Origin: Nephrocerus scutellatus
Taxonomy: Eukaryota; Arthropoda; Insecta; Diptera; Pipunculidae
NCBI GenBank assembly: GCA_947095585.1
Contig: OX352761.1
Coordinates: 36,667,260-36,731,259, forward strand
DNA: 64,000 nt
Direction of reading: 5' to 3'
Below are positions 10,432 through 24,100 of this stretch, one piece after another. The notes under the pieces were generated by a model, which worked only from the letters and a program-made list of their open reading frames with translations, had not been told where the DNA came from and ran no database searches. Positions within the stretch are counted from its first letter, which is position 1. Every line of letters starts with the position of its first letter. The translations under genes were made by a program, and so were the position numbers.

Positions 10432-11321
10432 TGTGGCGGCACTCCAGTGTCAACGTCAATTTACACAATGCAACAAAACAAACAAATGGCGAAGCAATGT
10501 GATCAGCTTAAACACCAAGCTGCGACTGTTCCGCTCAAATGTTGAATCTGTGCTGTTGTATGGGTGCAGCACTTGGAAGGTGACCGCTACTATCACAAAA
10601 AGATTACAAACATTTGTAAATAGGTGCCTACGGAACATCATAAGGGTTTTCTGGCCTAACCGTATCTCTAACGAACATCTTTACCAGAGAACGGGTCAGG
10701 AACCAATAGGCACAACCATCCAACGACGGAAGTGGCAGTGGATTGGTCATACACTCCGAAAAGGCGACAGTTCCATAGCAAACTACGCAATGCAATGGAA
10801 CCCGTTATCTCAGGATGGTAGAAGAACGGGTCGTCCGAGAAATACATGGCGCAGAACAGTTGAGGAGGAGGCACGGCAATTGGGGAAGAGTTGGAGAGAG
10901 CTGAAGCTCATTGCCAGGAACCGCACGCGATGGCGCGTAGGCGTAGTAGAGGCCCTAGGACCCATAAGGGGATACAGGACATAAAGAAGAAAAGAACAAA
11001 ACAAACACTATGTGAGAAAATCAAACGAATGAACCTCACCGAAAATTGAACAAACGGACCTCAACGAAAGTCGAACAAACGAACCTTGCCGGAAGGAGGA
11101 AATTAATATCCACTTCCGATATCAACGGAGACGAGACGAGTCGACATCCATTTTGGTCTTATCATTATTTTCATTTTGTTTTTGTAGTTTTATTGATTAT
11201 AAATATAAAAGTAATTTTTCTTGTTAAGTGTTACATTCCAAATAAATAGTCGTTAAAATAATTTAAATTGATCATTATTTCGAAACATCGCCTGATCCAG
11301 ACCGATAACAAGACGTCCATA
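10432..11321 (+). repeat. 3' LTR of CsRn1-like element, split by a LINE
   Basis: The LTR begins TGTGGCGGC just after a purine-rich tract (GGAGGTAGGATGG). It is interrupted at 10485-10994 and resumes with ACTATGTGAGAAAATC at 11007. The interrupted LTR shows that the LINE arrived after the LTR element. Confidence 0.9.
10485..10994 (+). mobile_element. 5'-truncated RTE-like LINE fragment
   Basis: An insertion flanked by a 12-bp target duplication, AACAAAACAAAC (10473-10484 and 10995-11006). It encodes the C-terminal end of a non-LTR reverse transcriptase: VLLYGCSTWK, RLQTFVNRCLRNI, RRKWQWIGHTLRKGDSS, GRPRNTWRR and RNRTRWR in order, ending at TAA 10984 with almost no 3' UTR and no poly(A). That architecture is typical of RTE-type LINEs; the clade assignment is by motif resemblance only. 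The fragment's frame is open throughout, so it is relatively young. Confidence 0.85.
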
Positions 11322-11325
11322 CGTA

Positions 11326-12103
11326 TACAACTCACATTTCAATTCTCATTTGCACCCGAATCCGCCTACAGGTTTCCTGATTGAGGTAAGTATATAGTAT
11401 AGAATATGTACTAATTGTGCTGGCACTCATGCACGAACCATTGTGATTTTAAAACTGTAAAAAAATTTCAGTATACAAATTCAGTTATTCACAAATTTAT
11501 AACAGAGAGATAAACCATAATGGGAGCAACTCTTTTAGTGATTCTCAAAATCTATATACAGCAAAACTTCAAAATTGGGACACTCCGTAAGTGGGACACC
11601 TCTTAATAGGGTTAGCCCTCGTGCCACCCTCGGAATTTATATACACAATACTCTCCACAACTGGGACAGGCCTAATTGGGACACCTCTCAAATGAGTTGC
11701 AGGTTTTCCTAGAAGCCCTGAAATCGGTACGCACCTCCTAAATGGGACAGTAGACGCAAAAATCAGCAAATTATGACTTCTCTAATTGGGACAGTTCTGA
11801 ATTACATACATATGTACCAGCATATTTCGGATGTATTGTTCGCAGCTGCATCAAATGAATTTAAAAGGAAAGAATCCGCATTTCTTACAAATCCCATGAT
11901 TGAATTTGTGCTGCAAAAATTTCAACTAAGTAAGAATTATTTTATTAGTCAGTTGGATATTTTGTTTGATTTGTTGGTGGGTGCCTCTAATTAAGTTGGT
12001 TACTTTTTTACAATTTCAATACTTTGACTTTCCTCAGGTATACATACATAACTTTCACTAATCACTATGTAAGCAACCACTTTTGACGTGACAACGTCTC
12101 ACT
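11326..12103. other. Unassigned spacer with pogo-like GGGACA repeats
   Basis: No gene is supported. Between about 11556 and 11800 there are several copies of a TGGGACACCTCT/AATTGGGACAG motif, starting with ACAGCAAAACTTC. They resemble terminal sequence of pogo/Tigger elements, but no matching inverted end was found. A consensus-like donor (GATTGAG|GTAAGTATA, plus strand, 11387) has no convincing exon in front of it. Confidence 0.4.
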
Positions 12104-15100
12104 ACTCGGAATGTAGGACTATTATGTGAATATAAGACTTGTTCCTATGGAAATTCTGGGATCTGGCCAATATGGTCTGGGACATTTGGAACCAAGCCAT
12201 TTCTCAAGGGATTCGTATGAAACTCGGAATGTAGGACTAATATGCGACTATAAGACTTGTTCCTATGGAAATTCTGGGATCTGGCCAATAGGGTCTGGGA
12301 CTTTTGGAACCAAGCCATTTCTCAAGGGATTCGTATGAAACTCGGAATGTAGGACTAATATGTAACTATAAGACTTGTTCCTATGGAAATTCTGGGATCT
12401 GGCCAATAGGGTCTGGGATTTTTGGAACCAAGGCATTTCTTAAGGGATTCGTATGAAACTCGGAATGTAGGACTAATATGTGACTATGAGACTTGTTCCT
12501 ATGGAGTTCCTATGGAAATTCTGGGATCTGGCCAATAGGGTCTGGGATTTTTGGAACCAAGCCATTTCTCAAGGGATTCGTATGAAACTTGGAATGTAGG
12601 ACTAATATGTGACTATAAGACTTGTTCCTATGGAAATTCTGGGATCGGCCAAAAGGGTCTGGGATTTTTTGGAACCAAGCCATTTCTAAAGGGATTCGTA
12701 TGAAACTCGCAATGTAGGACCAATATGTGACAATAAGACTTGTTCGTATGGAAATTCTGGGATCAGGCCAATAGGGTCTGGGATTTTTAAAACCAAGCCA
12801 TTTCTCAAGGGATTCGTATGAAACTCGGAATGTAGGACTAATATGTGACTATAAGACTTGTTCCTATGGAAATTCTGGGATTTGGCAATAGGGTCTGGGA
12901 TTTTTGGAACCAAGCCATTTCTCAAGGGATTCGTATGAAACTCGGAATGTATGACTAATATGTTACTATAAGACTTGTTCCTATGGAAATTCTGGGATCT
13001 GGCCAATAGGGTCTGGGATTTTTGGAACCAAGCCATTTATCAAGGGATTCGTATGAAACTCGGAATGTAGGACTAATATGTGACTATAAGACTTGTTCCT
13101 ATGGAAATTCTGGGATTTGGCAATAGGGTCTGGGATTTTTGGAACCAAGCAATTTCTCAAGGGATTCGTATGAAACTCGGAATGTAGGACTAATATGTGA
13201 CTATAAGACTTGTTCCTATGGAAATTCTGGGATTTGGCAATAGGGTCTGGGATTTTTGGAACCAAGCCATTTCTCAAGGGATTCGTATGAAATTCGGAAT
13301 GTATGACTAATATGTGACTATAAGACTTGTTCCTATGGAAATTCTGGGATCTGGCCAATAGGGTCTGGGATTTTTAGAACCAAGCCATTTTTCAAGGGAT
13401 TCGTATTAAACTCGGAATGTAGGACTAATATGTGACTATAAGACTTGTTCCTATGGAAATTCTGGGATCTGGCCAATAGGGTCTGGGATTTTTGGAACCA
13501 AGCCATTTCTCAAGGGATTCGTATGAAACTCGGAATATAGGACTAATATGTGACTATAAGACTTGTTCCTATGGAAATTCTGGGATCTGGCCAATAGGGT
13601 CTGGGATTTTTGGAACCAAGGCATTTCTCAAGGGATTCGTATGAAACTCGGAATGTAGGACTAATATGTGACTATAAGACTTGTTCCTATGGAAATTCTG
13701 GGATCTGGCCAATAGGGTCTGGGATTTTTGGAACCAAGCCATTTCTCAAGGGATTCGTATGAAATTCGGAATGTAGGACTAATATGTGACTATAAGACTT
13801 GTTCCTATTGAAATTCTGGGATCTGAACAATAGGGTCTGGGATTTTTGGAACCAAGCCATTTCTCAAGGGATTCGTATGAAACTCGGAATGTAGGACTAT
13901 TATGTGAATATAAGACTTGTTCCTATGGAAATTCTGGGATCTGGCCAATAGGGTCTGGGACTTTTGGAACCAAGCCATTTCTCAAGGGATTCGTATGAAA
14001 CTCGGAATGTAGGACTAATATGTAACTATAAGACTTGTTCCTATGGAAATTCTGGGATCTGTCCAATAGGGTCTGGGATTTTTGGAACCAAGCCATTTCT
14101 CAAGGGATTCGTATGAAACTTGGAATGTAGGACTAATATGTGACTATAAGACTTGTTCCTATGGAAATTCTGGGATCGGCCAAAAGGGTCTGGAATTTTT
14201 TGGAACCAAGCCATTTCTAAAGGGATTCGTATGAAACTCGCAATGTAGGACCAATATGTGACTATAAGACTTGTTCCTATGGAAATTCTGGGATCAGGCC
14301 AATAGGGTCTGGGATTTTTGGAACCAAGCCATTTCTCAAGGGATTCGTATGAAACTCGGAATGTAGGACTAATATGTGACTATAAGACTTGTTCCTATGG
14401 AAATTCTGGGATTTGGCAATAGGGTCTGGGATTTTTGGAACCAAGCCATTTCTCAAGGAATTCGTATGAAACTCGGAATGTATGACTAATATGTGACTAT
14501 AAGACTTGTTCCTATGGAAATTCTGGGATCTGGCCAATAGGGTCTGGGATTTTTAGAACCAAGCCATTTCTCAAGGGATTCGTATGAAACTCGGAATGTA
14601 GGACTTACATGTGACTATAAGACTTGTTCCTATGGAAATTCTGGGATTTGGCAATAGGGTCTGGCATTTTTGGAACCAAGCCATTTCTCAAGGGATTCGT
14701 ATGAAACTCGGAATGTAGGACTAATATGTGAATATAAGACTTGTTCCTATGGAAATTCTGGGATTTGGCAATAGGGTCTGGGATTTTTGGAACCAAGCCA
14801 TTTCTCAAGGGATTCGTATGAAATTCGGAATGTAGGACTAATATGTGACTATAAGACTTGTTCCTATGGAAATTCTGGGATCTGGCCAAGAGGGTCTGGG
14901 ATTTTTGGAACCAAGCCATTTCTCAAGGGATTCGTATGAAACTCGGAATGTAGGACTATTGAGTATAAGACTTGTTCCTATGGAAATTCTGGGATTTGGC
15001 AATATGGTCTGGGATTTTTGGAACCAAGGCATTTCTCAAGGGATTCGTATGAAACTCGGAATGTAGGACTAATATGTGACTATAAGACTTGTTCCTATGG

Positions 15101-18100
15101 AAATTCTGGGATCTGGCCAATAGGGTCTGGGATTTTTGGAACCAAGGTATTTCTCAAGGGATTCGTATGAAACTCGGAATGTAGGACTAATATGTGAATA
15201 TAAGACTTGTTCCTATGGAAATTCTGGGATCTGGCCAATAGGGTCTGGGACTTTTGGAACCAAGCCATTTCTCAAGGGATTCGTATGAAACTCGGAATGT
15301 AGGACTAATATGTGACTATAAGACTTGTTCCTATGGAGTTCCTATGGAAATTCTTGGATCTGGCCAATAGGGTCTGGGATTTTTGGAACCAAGCCATTTC
15401 TCAAGGGATTCGTATGAAACTCGGAATTTAGGACTAATATGTGACTATAAGACTTGTTCCTATGGAAATTCTGGGATTTGGCAATATGGTCTGGGATTTT
15501 TGGAACCAAGCCATTTCTCAAGGGATTCGTATGAAACTCGGAATGTAGCACTAATATGTGAATATAAGACTTGTTCCTATGGAAATTCTGGGATCTGGCC
15601 AATAGGGTCTGGGATTTTTGGAACCAAGCCATTTCTCAAGGGATTCGTATGAAATTCGGAATGTAGGACTAATATGTGACTATAAGACTTGTTCCTATGG
15701 AAATTCTGGGATCTGGCCAATAGGGTCTGGGATTTTTGGAACCAGGCCATTTCTCAGGGGATTCGTGTGAAACTCGGAATGTAGGACTAATATGTGACTA
15801 TAAGACTTGTCCCTATGGAAATTCTGGGATCTGGCCAATAGGGTCTGGGATTTTTGGAACCAAGCCATTTCTCAAGGGATTCGTATGAAACTCGGAATGT
15901 AGGACCAATATGTGACTATAAGACTTGTTCCTATGGAAATTCTAGGATCAGGCCAATAGGGTCTGGGATTTTTGGAACCAAGCCCTTTCTCAAGGGATTC
16001 GTATGAAACTCGGAATGTAGGACTAATATGTGACTATAAGACTTGTTCCTATGGAAATTCTGGGATCTGGCCAATAGGGTCTGGGATTTTTGGAACCAAG
16101 CCATTTCTCAAGGGATTCGTATGAAAATCAGAATGTAGGACTAATATGTGACTATAAGACTTGTTCCTATGGAAATTCTGGGATCTGGCCAATAGGGTCT
16201 GGGATTTTTGGAACCAAGCCATTTCTCAAGGGATTCGTGTGAAACTCGGAATGTAGGACCAATATGTGCGTATAAGACTTGTTCCTATGGAAATTCTGGG
16301 ATCTGGCCAATAGGGTCTGGGATTTTTGGAACCAAGGCATTTCTCAAGGAATTCGTATGAAACTCGGAATGTAGGACTAATATGTGACTATAAGACTTGT
16401 TCCTATGGAAATTCTGGGATCTGGCCAATAGGGTCTGGGATTTTTGGAACCAAGGCATTTCACAAGGGATTCGTATGAAACTCGGAATGTAGGACTAATA
16501 TGTGACTATAAGACTTGTTCCTATGGAAATTCTGGGATCTGGCCAAAAGGGTCTGGGATTTTTGGAACCAAGCCATTTCTCAAGGGATTCGTATGAAACT
16601 CGGAATGTAGGACTAATATGTGACTATAAGACTTGTTACTATGGAAATTCTGGGATCTGGCCAATAGGGTCTGGGATTTTTGGAACCAAGCCATTTCTCA
16701 AAGGATTCGTATGAAATTCGGAATGTAGGACTAATAAGTGACTATAAGACTTGTTCCTATGGAAATTCTGGGATCTGGCCAATAGGGTCTGGGATTTTTG
16801 GAACCAAGCCATTTCTCAAGGGATTCGTATGAAACTCGGAATGTAGGACTAATATGTGAATATAAGACTTGTTCCTATGGAAATTCTGGGATCTGGCCAA
16901 TAGGGTCTTGGACTTTTGGAACCAAACCATTTCTCAAGGGATTCGTATGAAACTCGGAATGTAGGACTAATATGTGACTATAAGACTTGTTCCTATGGAG
17001 TTCCTATGGAAATTCTTGGATCTGGCCAATAGGGTCTGGGATTTTTGGAACCAAGCCATTTCTCAAGGGATTCGTATGAAACTCGGAATGTAGGACTAAT
17101 ATGTGACTATAAGACTTGTTCCTATGGAAATTCTGGGATCGGCCAAAAGGGTCTGGAATTTTTTGGAACCAAGCCATTTCTAAAGGGATTCGTATGAAAC
17201 TCGCAATGTAGGACCAATATGTGACTATAAGACTTGTTCCTATGGAAATTCTGGGATCAGGCCAATAGGGTCTGGGATTTTTGGAACCAAGCCATTTCTC
17301 AAGGGATTCGTATGAAACTCGGAATGTAGGACTAATATGTGACTATAAGACTTGTTCCTATGGAAATTCTGGGATTTGGCAATAGGGTCTGGGATTTTTG
17401 GAACCAAGCCATTTCTCAAGGGATTCGTATGAAACTCGGAATGTAGGACTAATATGTGACTATAAGACTTGTTCCTATGGAAATTCTGGGATCTGGCCAA
17501 TAGGGTCTGGGATTTTTGGAACCAAGGTATTTCTCAAGGGATTCGTATGAAACTCGGAATGTAGGACTAATATGTGAATATAAGACTTGTTCCTATGGAA
17601 ATTCTGGGATCTGGCCAAAAGGGTCTGGGACTTTTGGAACCAAGCCATTTCTCAAGGGATTCGTATGAAACTCGGAATGTAGGACTAATATGTGACTATA
17701 AGACTTGTTCCTATGGAGTTCCTATGGAAATTCTTGGATCTGGCCAATAGGGTCTGGGATTTTTGGAACCAAGCCATTTCTCAAGGGATTCGTATGAAAC
17801 TCGGAATTTAGGACTAATATGTGACTATAAGACTTGTTCCTATGGAAATTCTGGGATTTGGCAATATGGTCTGGGATTTTTGGAACCAAGCCATTTCTCA
17901 AGGGATTCGTATGAAACTCGGAATGTAGCACTAATATGTGAATATAAGACTTGTTCCTATGGAAATTCTGGGATCTGGCCAATAGGGTCTGGGATTTTTA
18001 GAACCAAGCCATTTCTCAAGGGATTCGTATGAAACTCGGAATGTAGGACTTACATGTGACTATAAGACTTGTTCCTATGGAAATTCTGGGATTTGGCAAT

Positions 18101-21100
18101 AGGGTCTGGCATTTTTGGAACCAAGCCATTTCTCAAGGGATTCGTATGAAACTCGGAATGTAGGACTAATATGTGAATATAAGACTTGTTCCTATGGAAA
18201 TTCTGGGATTTGGCAATAGGGTCTGGGATTTTTGGAACCAAGCCATTTCTCAAGGGATTCGTATGAAATTCGGAATGTAGGACTAATATGTGACTATAAG
18301 ACTTGTTCCTATGGAAATTCTGGGATCTGGCCAAGAGGGTCTGGGATTTTTGGAACCAAGCCATTTCTCAAGGGATTCGTATGAAACTCGGAATGTAGGA
18401 CTATTGAGTATAAGACTTGTTCCTATGGAAATTCTGGGATTTGGCAATATGGTCTGGGATTTTTGGAACCAAGGCATTTCTCAAGGGATTCGTATGAAAC
18501 TCGGAATGTAGGACTAATATGTGACTATAAGACTTGTTCCTATGGAAATTCTGGGATCTGGCCAATAGGGTCTGGGATTTTTGGAACCAAGGTATTTCTC
18601 AAGGGATTCGTATGAAACTCGGAATGTAGGACTAATATGTGAATATAAGACTTGTTCCTATGGAAATTCTGGGATCTGGCCAAAAGGGTCTGGGACTTTT
18701 GGAACCAAGCCATTTCTCAAGGGATTCGTATGAAACTCGGAATGTAGGACTAATATGTGACTATAAGACTTGTTCCTATGGAGTTCCTATGGAAATTCTT
18801 GGATCTGGCCAATAGGGTCTGGGATTTTTGGAACCAAGCCATTTCTCAAGGGATTCGTATGAAACTCGGAATTTAGGACTAATATGTGACTATAAGACTT
18901 GTTCCTATGGAAATTCTGGGATTTGGCAATATGGTCTGGGATTTTTGGAACCAAGCCATTTCTCAAGGGATTCGTATGAAACTCGGAATGTAGCACTAAT
19001 ATGTGAATATAAGACTTGTTCCTATGGAAATTCTGGGATCTGGGCAATAGGGTCTGGGACTTTTGGAACCAAGCCATTTCTCAAGGGATTCGTATGAAAC
19101 TCGGAATGTAGGACTAATATGTGACTATAAGACTTGTTCCTATGGAAATTCTGGGATCTGGCCAATAGGGTCTGGGATTTTTGGAACCAAGTCATTTCTC
19201 AAGGGATTCGTATGAAACTTAGAATGTAGGACTAATATGTGACTATAAGACTTGTTCCTATGGAAATTCTGGGATCTGGCCAATAGGGTCTGGGATTTTT
19301 GGAACCAAGCCATTTCTCAAGGGATTCGTATGAAACTCGGAATGTAGGACCAATATGTGACTATAAGACTTGTTCCTATGGAAATTCTAGGATCAGGCCA
19401 ATAGGGCCTGGGATTTTTGGAACCAAGCCCTTTCTCAAGGGATTCGTATGAAACTCGGAATGTAGGACTAATATGTGACTATAAGACTTGTTCCTATAGA
19501 AATTCTGGGATCTGGCCAATATGGTCTGGGATTTTTGGAACCAAGCCATTTCTCAAGGGATTCGTATGAAACTCGGAATGTAGGACTAATATGTGACTAT
19601 AAGACTTGTTCCTATGGAAATTCTGGGATCTGGCCAATAGGGTCTGGGATTTTTGGAACCAAGCCATTTCTCAAGGGATTCGTGTAAAACTCGGAATGTA
19701 GGACTAATATGTGACTATAAGACTTGTTCCTATGGAAATTCTGGGATCTGGCCAATAGGGTCTGGGATTTTTGGAACCAAGCCATTTCTCAAGGGATTCG
19801 TATGAAACTCGGAATGTAGGACCAATATGTGAGTATAAGACTTGTTCCTATGGAAATTCTGGGATCTGGCCAATAGGGTCTGGGATTTTTGGAACCAAGG
19901 CATTTCTCAAGGGATTCGTATGAAACTCGGAATGTAGGACTAATATGTGACTATAAGACTTGTTCCTATGGAAATTCTGGGATCTGGCCAATAGGGTCTG
20001 GGATTTTTGGAACCAAGGCATTTCTCAAGGGATTCGTATGACTAATATGTGACTATAAGACTTGTTCCTATGGAAATTCTGGGATCTGGCCAATAGGGTC
20101 TGGGATTTTTGGAACCCAGCCATTTCTCAAGGGATTCGTATGAAATTCTGAATGTAGGACTAATATGTGACTATAAGACTTGTTCCTATGGAAATTCTGG
20201 GATCTGGCCAATAGGGTCTGGGATTTTTGGAACCAAGCCATTTCTCAAGGGATTCGTATGAAACTCGGAATGTAGGACTAATATGTGAATATAAGACTTG
20301 TTCCTATGGAAATTCTGGGATCTGGCCAATAGGGTCTGGGACTTTTGGAACCAAGCCATTTCTCAAGGGATTCGTATGAAACTCGGAATGTAGGACTAAT
20401 ATGTGACTATAAGACTTGTTCCTATGGCGTTCCTATGGAAATACTTGGATCTGGCCAATAGGGTCTGGGATTTTTGGAACCAAGCCATTTCTCAAGGGAT
20501 TCGTATGAAACTCGGAATGTAGGACTAATATGTGACTATAAGACTTGTTCCTATGAAAATTCTGGGATCTGGCCAATAGGGTCTGGGATTTTTGGAACCA
20601 AGCCATTTCTCAAGGGATTCGTATGAAATTCGGAATGTAGGACTAATATGTGACTATAAGACTTGTTCCTATGGAAATTCTGGGATCTGGCCAATAGGGT
20701 CTGGGATTTTTGGAACCAGGCCATTTCTCAGGGGATTCGTGTGAAACTCGGAATGTAGGACTAATATGTGACTATAAGACTTGTCCCTATGGAAATTCTG
20801 GGATCTGGCCAATAGGGTCTGGGATTTTTGGAACCAAGCCATTTCTCAAGGGATTCGTATGAAACTCGGAATGTAGGACCAATATGTGACTATAAGACTT
20901 GTTCCTATGGAAATTCTAGGATCAGGCCAATAGGGTCTGGGATTTTTGGAACCAAGCCCTTTCTCAAGGGATTCGTATGAAACTCGGAATGTAGGACTAA
21001 TATGTGACTATAAGACTTGTTCCTATGGAAATTCTGGGATCTGGCCAATAGGGTCTGGGATTTTTGGAACCAAGCCATTTCTCAAGGGATTCGTATGAAA

Positions 21101-24100
21101 ATCAGAATGTAGGACTAATATGTGACTATAAGACTTGTTCCTATGGAAATTCTGGGATCTGGCCAATAGGGTCTGGGATTTTTGGAACCAAGCCATTTCT
21201 CAAGGGATTCGTATGAAACTCGGAATGTAGGACTAATATGTGACTATAAGACTTGTTACTATGGAAATTCTGGGATCTGGCCAATAGGGTCTGGGATTTT
21301 TGGAACCAAGCCATTTCTCAAAGGATTCGTATGAAATTCGGAATGTAGGACTAATAAGTGACTATAAGACTTGTTCCTATGGAAATTCTGGGATCTGGCC
21401 AATAGGGTCTGGGATTTTTGAAACCAAGCCATTTCTCAAGGGATTCGTATGAAACTCGGAATGAAGGACTAATATGTGAATATAAGACATGTTCCTATGG
21501 AAATTCTGGGATCTGGCCAATAGGGTCTTGGACTTTTGGAACCAAGCCATTTCTCAAGGGATTCGTATGAAACTCGGAATGTAGGACTAATATGTGACTA
21601 TAAGACTTGTTCCTATGGAGTTCCTATGGAAATTCTTGGATCTGGCCAATAGGGTCTGGGATTTTTGGAACCAAGCCATTTCTCAAGGGATTCGTATGAA
21701 ACTCGGAATGTAGGACTAATATGTGACTATAAGACTTGTTCCTATGGAAATTCTGGGATTTGGCAATAGGGTCTGGGATTTTTGGAACCAAGCCATTTCT
21801 CAAGTGATTCGTATGAAACTCGGAATGTAGGACTTATATGTGACTATAAGACTTGTTCCTATGGAAATTCTGGGATTTGGCAATAGGGTCTGGGATTTTT
21901 GGAACCAAGCCATTTCTCAAGGGATTCGTATGAATCTCGGAATGTAGGACTAATATGTGACTATAAGACTTGTTCCTATGGAAATTCTGGGATTTGGCAA
22001 TAGGGTCTGGGATTTTTGGAACCAAGCCATTTCCCAAGGGATTCGTATGAAACTCGGAATGTAGGACTAATATGTGACTATAAGACTTGTTCCTATGGAA
22101 ATTCTGGGATCTGGCCAATAGGGTCTGGGATTTTTGGAAACAAGCCATTTCTCAAGGGATTCGTGTGAAACTCGGCATGTAGGACTAATATGTGACTAAA
22201 AGACTTGTTCCTATGGAAATTCTGGGATCTGGCCAATAGGGTCTGGGATTTTTGGAACCAAGCCATTTCTCAAGGGATTCGTATGAAACTCGGAATGTAG
22301 AACTAATATGTGACTATAAGACTTGTTCCTATGGAAATTCTGGGATCTGGACAATAGGATCTGGGATTTTTGGAACCAAGCCATTTCTCAAGGGATTCGT
22401 ATGGAACTCGGAATGTAGCACTAATATGTGAATATAAGACTTGGCCTAAGGAAATTCTGGGATCTGGGCAATAGGATCTGGGATTTTTGGAACCAAGCCA
22501 TTTCTCAAGGGATTCGTATGGAACTCGGAATGTAGCACTAATATGTGAATATAAGACTTGGCCTATGGAAATTCTGGGATCTGGGCAATAGGGTCTGGGA
22601 CTTTTGGAACCAAGCCATTTCTCAAGGGATTCGTATGAAACTCGGAATGTAGGACTAATATGTGACTATAAGACTTGTTCCTATGGAAATTCTGGGATCT
22701 GGCCAATAGGGTCTGGGATTTTTGGAACCAAGGCATTTCTCAAGGGATTCGTATGAAACTCGGATGTAGGACTAATATGTGACTATAAGACTTGTTCCTA
22801 TGGAAATTCTGGGATCTGGCCAATAGGGTCTGGGATTTTTGGAACCAAGCCATTTCTCAAGGGATTCGTATGAAACTCGGAATGTAGGACCAATATGTGA
22901 CTATAAGACTTGTTCCTATGGAAATTCTAGGATCAGGCCAATAGGGCCTGGGATTTTGGGAACCAAGCCCTTTCTCAAGGGATTCGTATGAAACTCGGAA
23001 TGTAGGACTAATATGTGACTATAAGACTTGTTCCTATGGAAATTCTGGGATCTGGCCAATAGGGTCTGGGATTTTTGGAACCAAGCCATTTCTCAAGGGA
23101 TTCGTATGAAAATTGGAATTTAGGACTAATATGTGACTATAAGACTTGTTCCTATGGAAATTCTGGGATCTGACCAATAGGGTCTGGGATTTTTGGAACC
23201 AAGCCATTTCTCAAGGGATTCGTGTGAAACTCGGAATGTAGGACTAATATGTGACTATAAGACTTGTTCCTATGGAAATTCTGGGATCTGGCCAATAGGG
23301 TCTGGGATTTTTGGAACCAAGCCATTTCTCAAGGGATTCGTATGAAACTCGGAATTTAGGACCAATATGTGAGTATAAGACTTGTTCCTATGGAAATTCT
23401 GGGATCTGGCCAATAGGGTCTGGGATTTTTGGAACCAAGGCATTTCTCAAGGGATTCGTATGAAACTCGGAATGTAGGACTAAGACTTGTTCCTATGGAA
23501 ATTCTGGGATCTGGCCAATAGGGTCTGGGATTTTTGGAACCAAGCCATTTCTCAAGGGATTCGTATGAAACTCGGAATGTAGGACTAATATGTGACTATA
23601 AGACTTGTTCCTATGGAAATTCTGGGATCTGGCCAATAGAGTCTGGGATTTTTGGAACCAAGCCATTTCTCAAGGGATTCGTATGAAACTCGGAATGTAG
23701 GACCAATATGTGAGTATAAGACTTGTTCCTATGGAAATTCTGGGATCTGGCCAATAGGGTCTGGGATTTTTGGAACCAAGGCATTTCTCAAGGGATTCGT
23801 ATGAAACTCGGAATGTAGGAGTAATATGTGACTATAAGACTTGTTCCTATGGAAATTCTGGGATCTGGCCAATAGGGTCTGTGATTTTTGGAACCAAGGC
23901 ATTTCTCAAGGGATTCGTATGAAACTCGGAATGTAGGACTAATATGTGACTATAAGACTTGTTCCTAAGGAAATTCTGGGATCTGGCCAATAGGGTCTGG
24001 GATGTTTGGAACCAAGCCATTTCTCAAGGGATTCGTATGAAACTCGGAATGTAGGACTAATATGTGACTATAAGACTTGTTCCTATGGAAATTCTGGGAT

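Larger units (their letters stand above)
5053..11321 (+). mobile_element. CsRn1-like Ty3/gypsy LTR retrotransposon (degenerate)
   Basis: Near-identical LTRs at 5053-5414 and 10432-11321 (the latter interrupted by a LINE) start TGTGGCGGC and end GACGTCCATA. CGTA flanks both sides (5049-5052 and 11322-11325). Inside are a tRNA-Trp-type primer site, gag, protease, RT, RNase H and integrase in the usual Ty3/gypsy order, without env. The Gag C-terminus has a CX2H-type box (CWYHSKHG...KKC...C) rather than a CCHC knuckle. That box and the Trp primer are known traits of the CsRn1 clade. Frameshifts and stops in gag, RT and RNase H make it non-autonomous. It interrupts the minus-strand SWIM gene region. 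Confidence 0.92.

Noticed and set aside
9980..10468. 162-codon minus-strand frame
   Set aside because: Antisense to the integrase C-terminus and LTR start; no domain.
12686..22148. Minus-strand frames of 64-125 codons with a repeated HRNKSY...LVPKIPDPI motif, and plus-strand LVPMEILGSG frames
   Set aside because: They are by-products of the 117/118-bp satellite and change frame from monomer to monomer.
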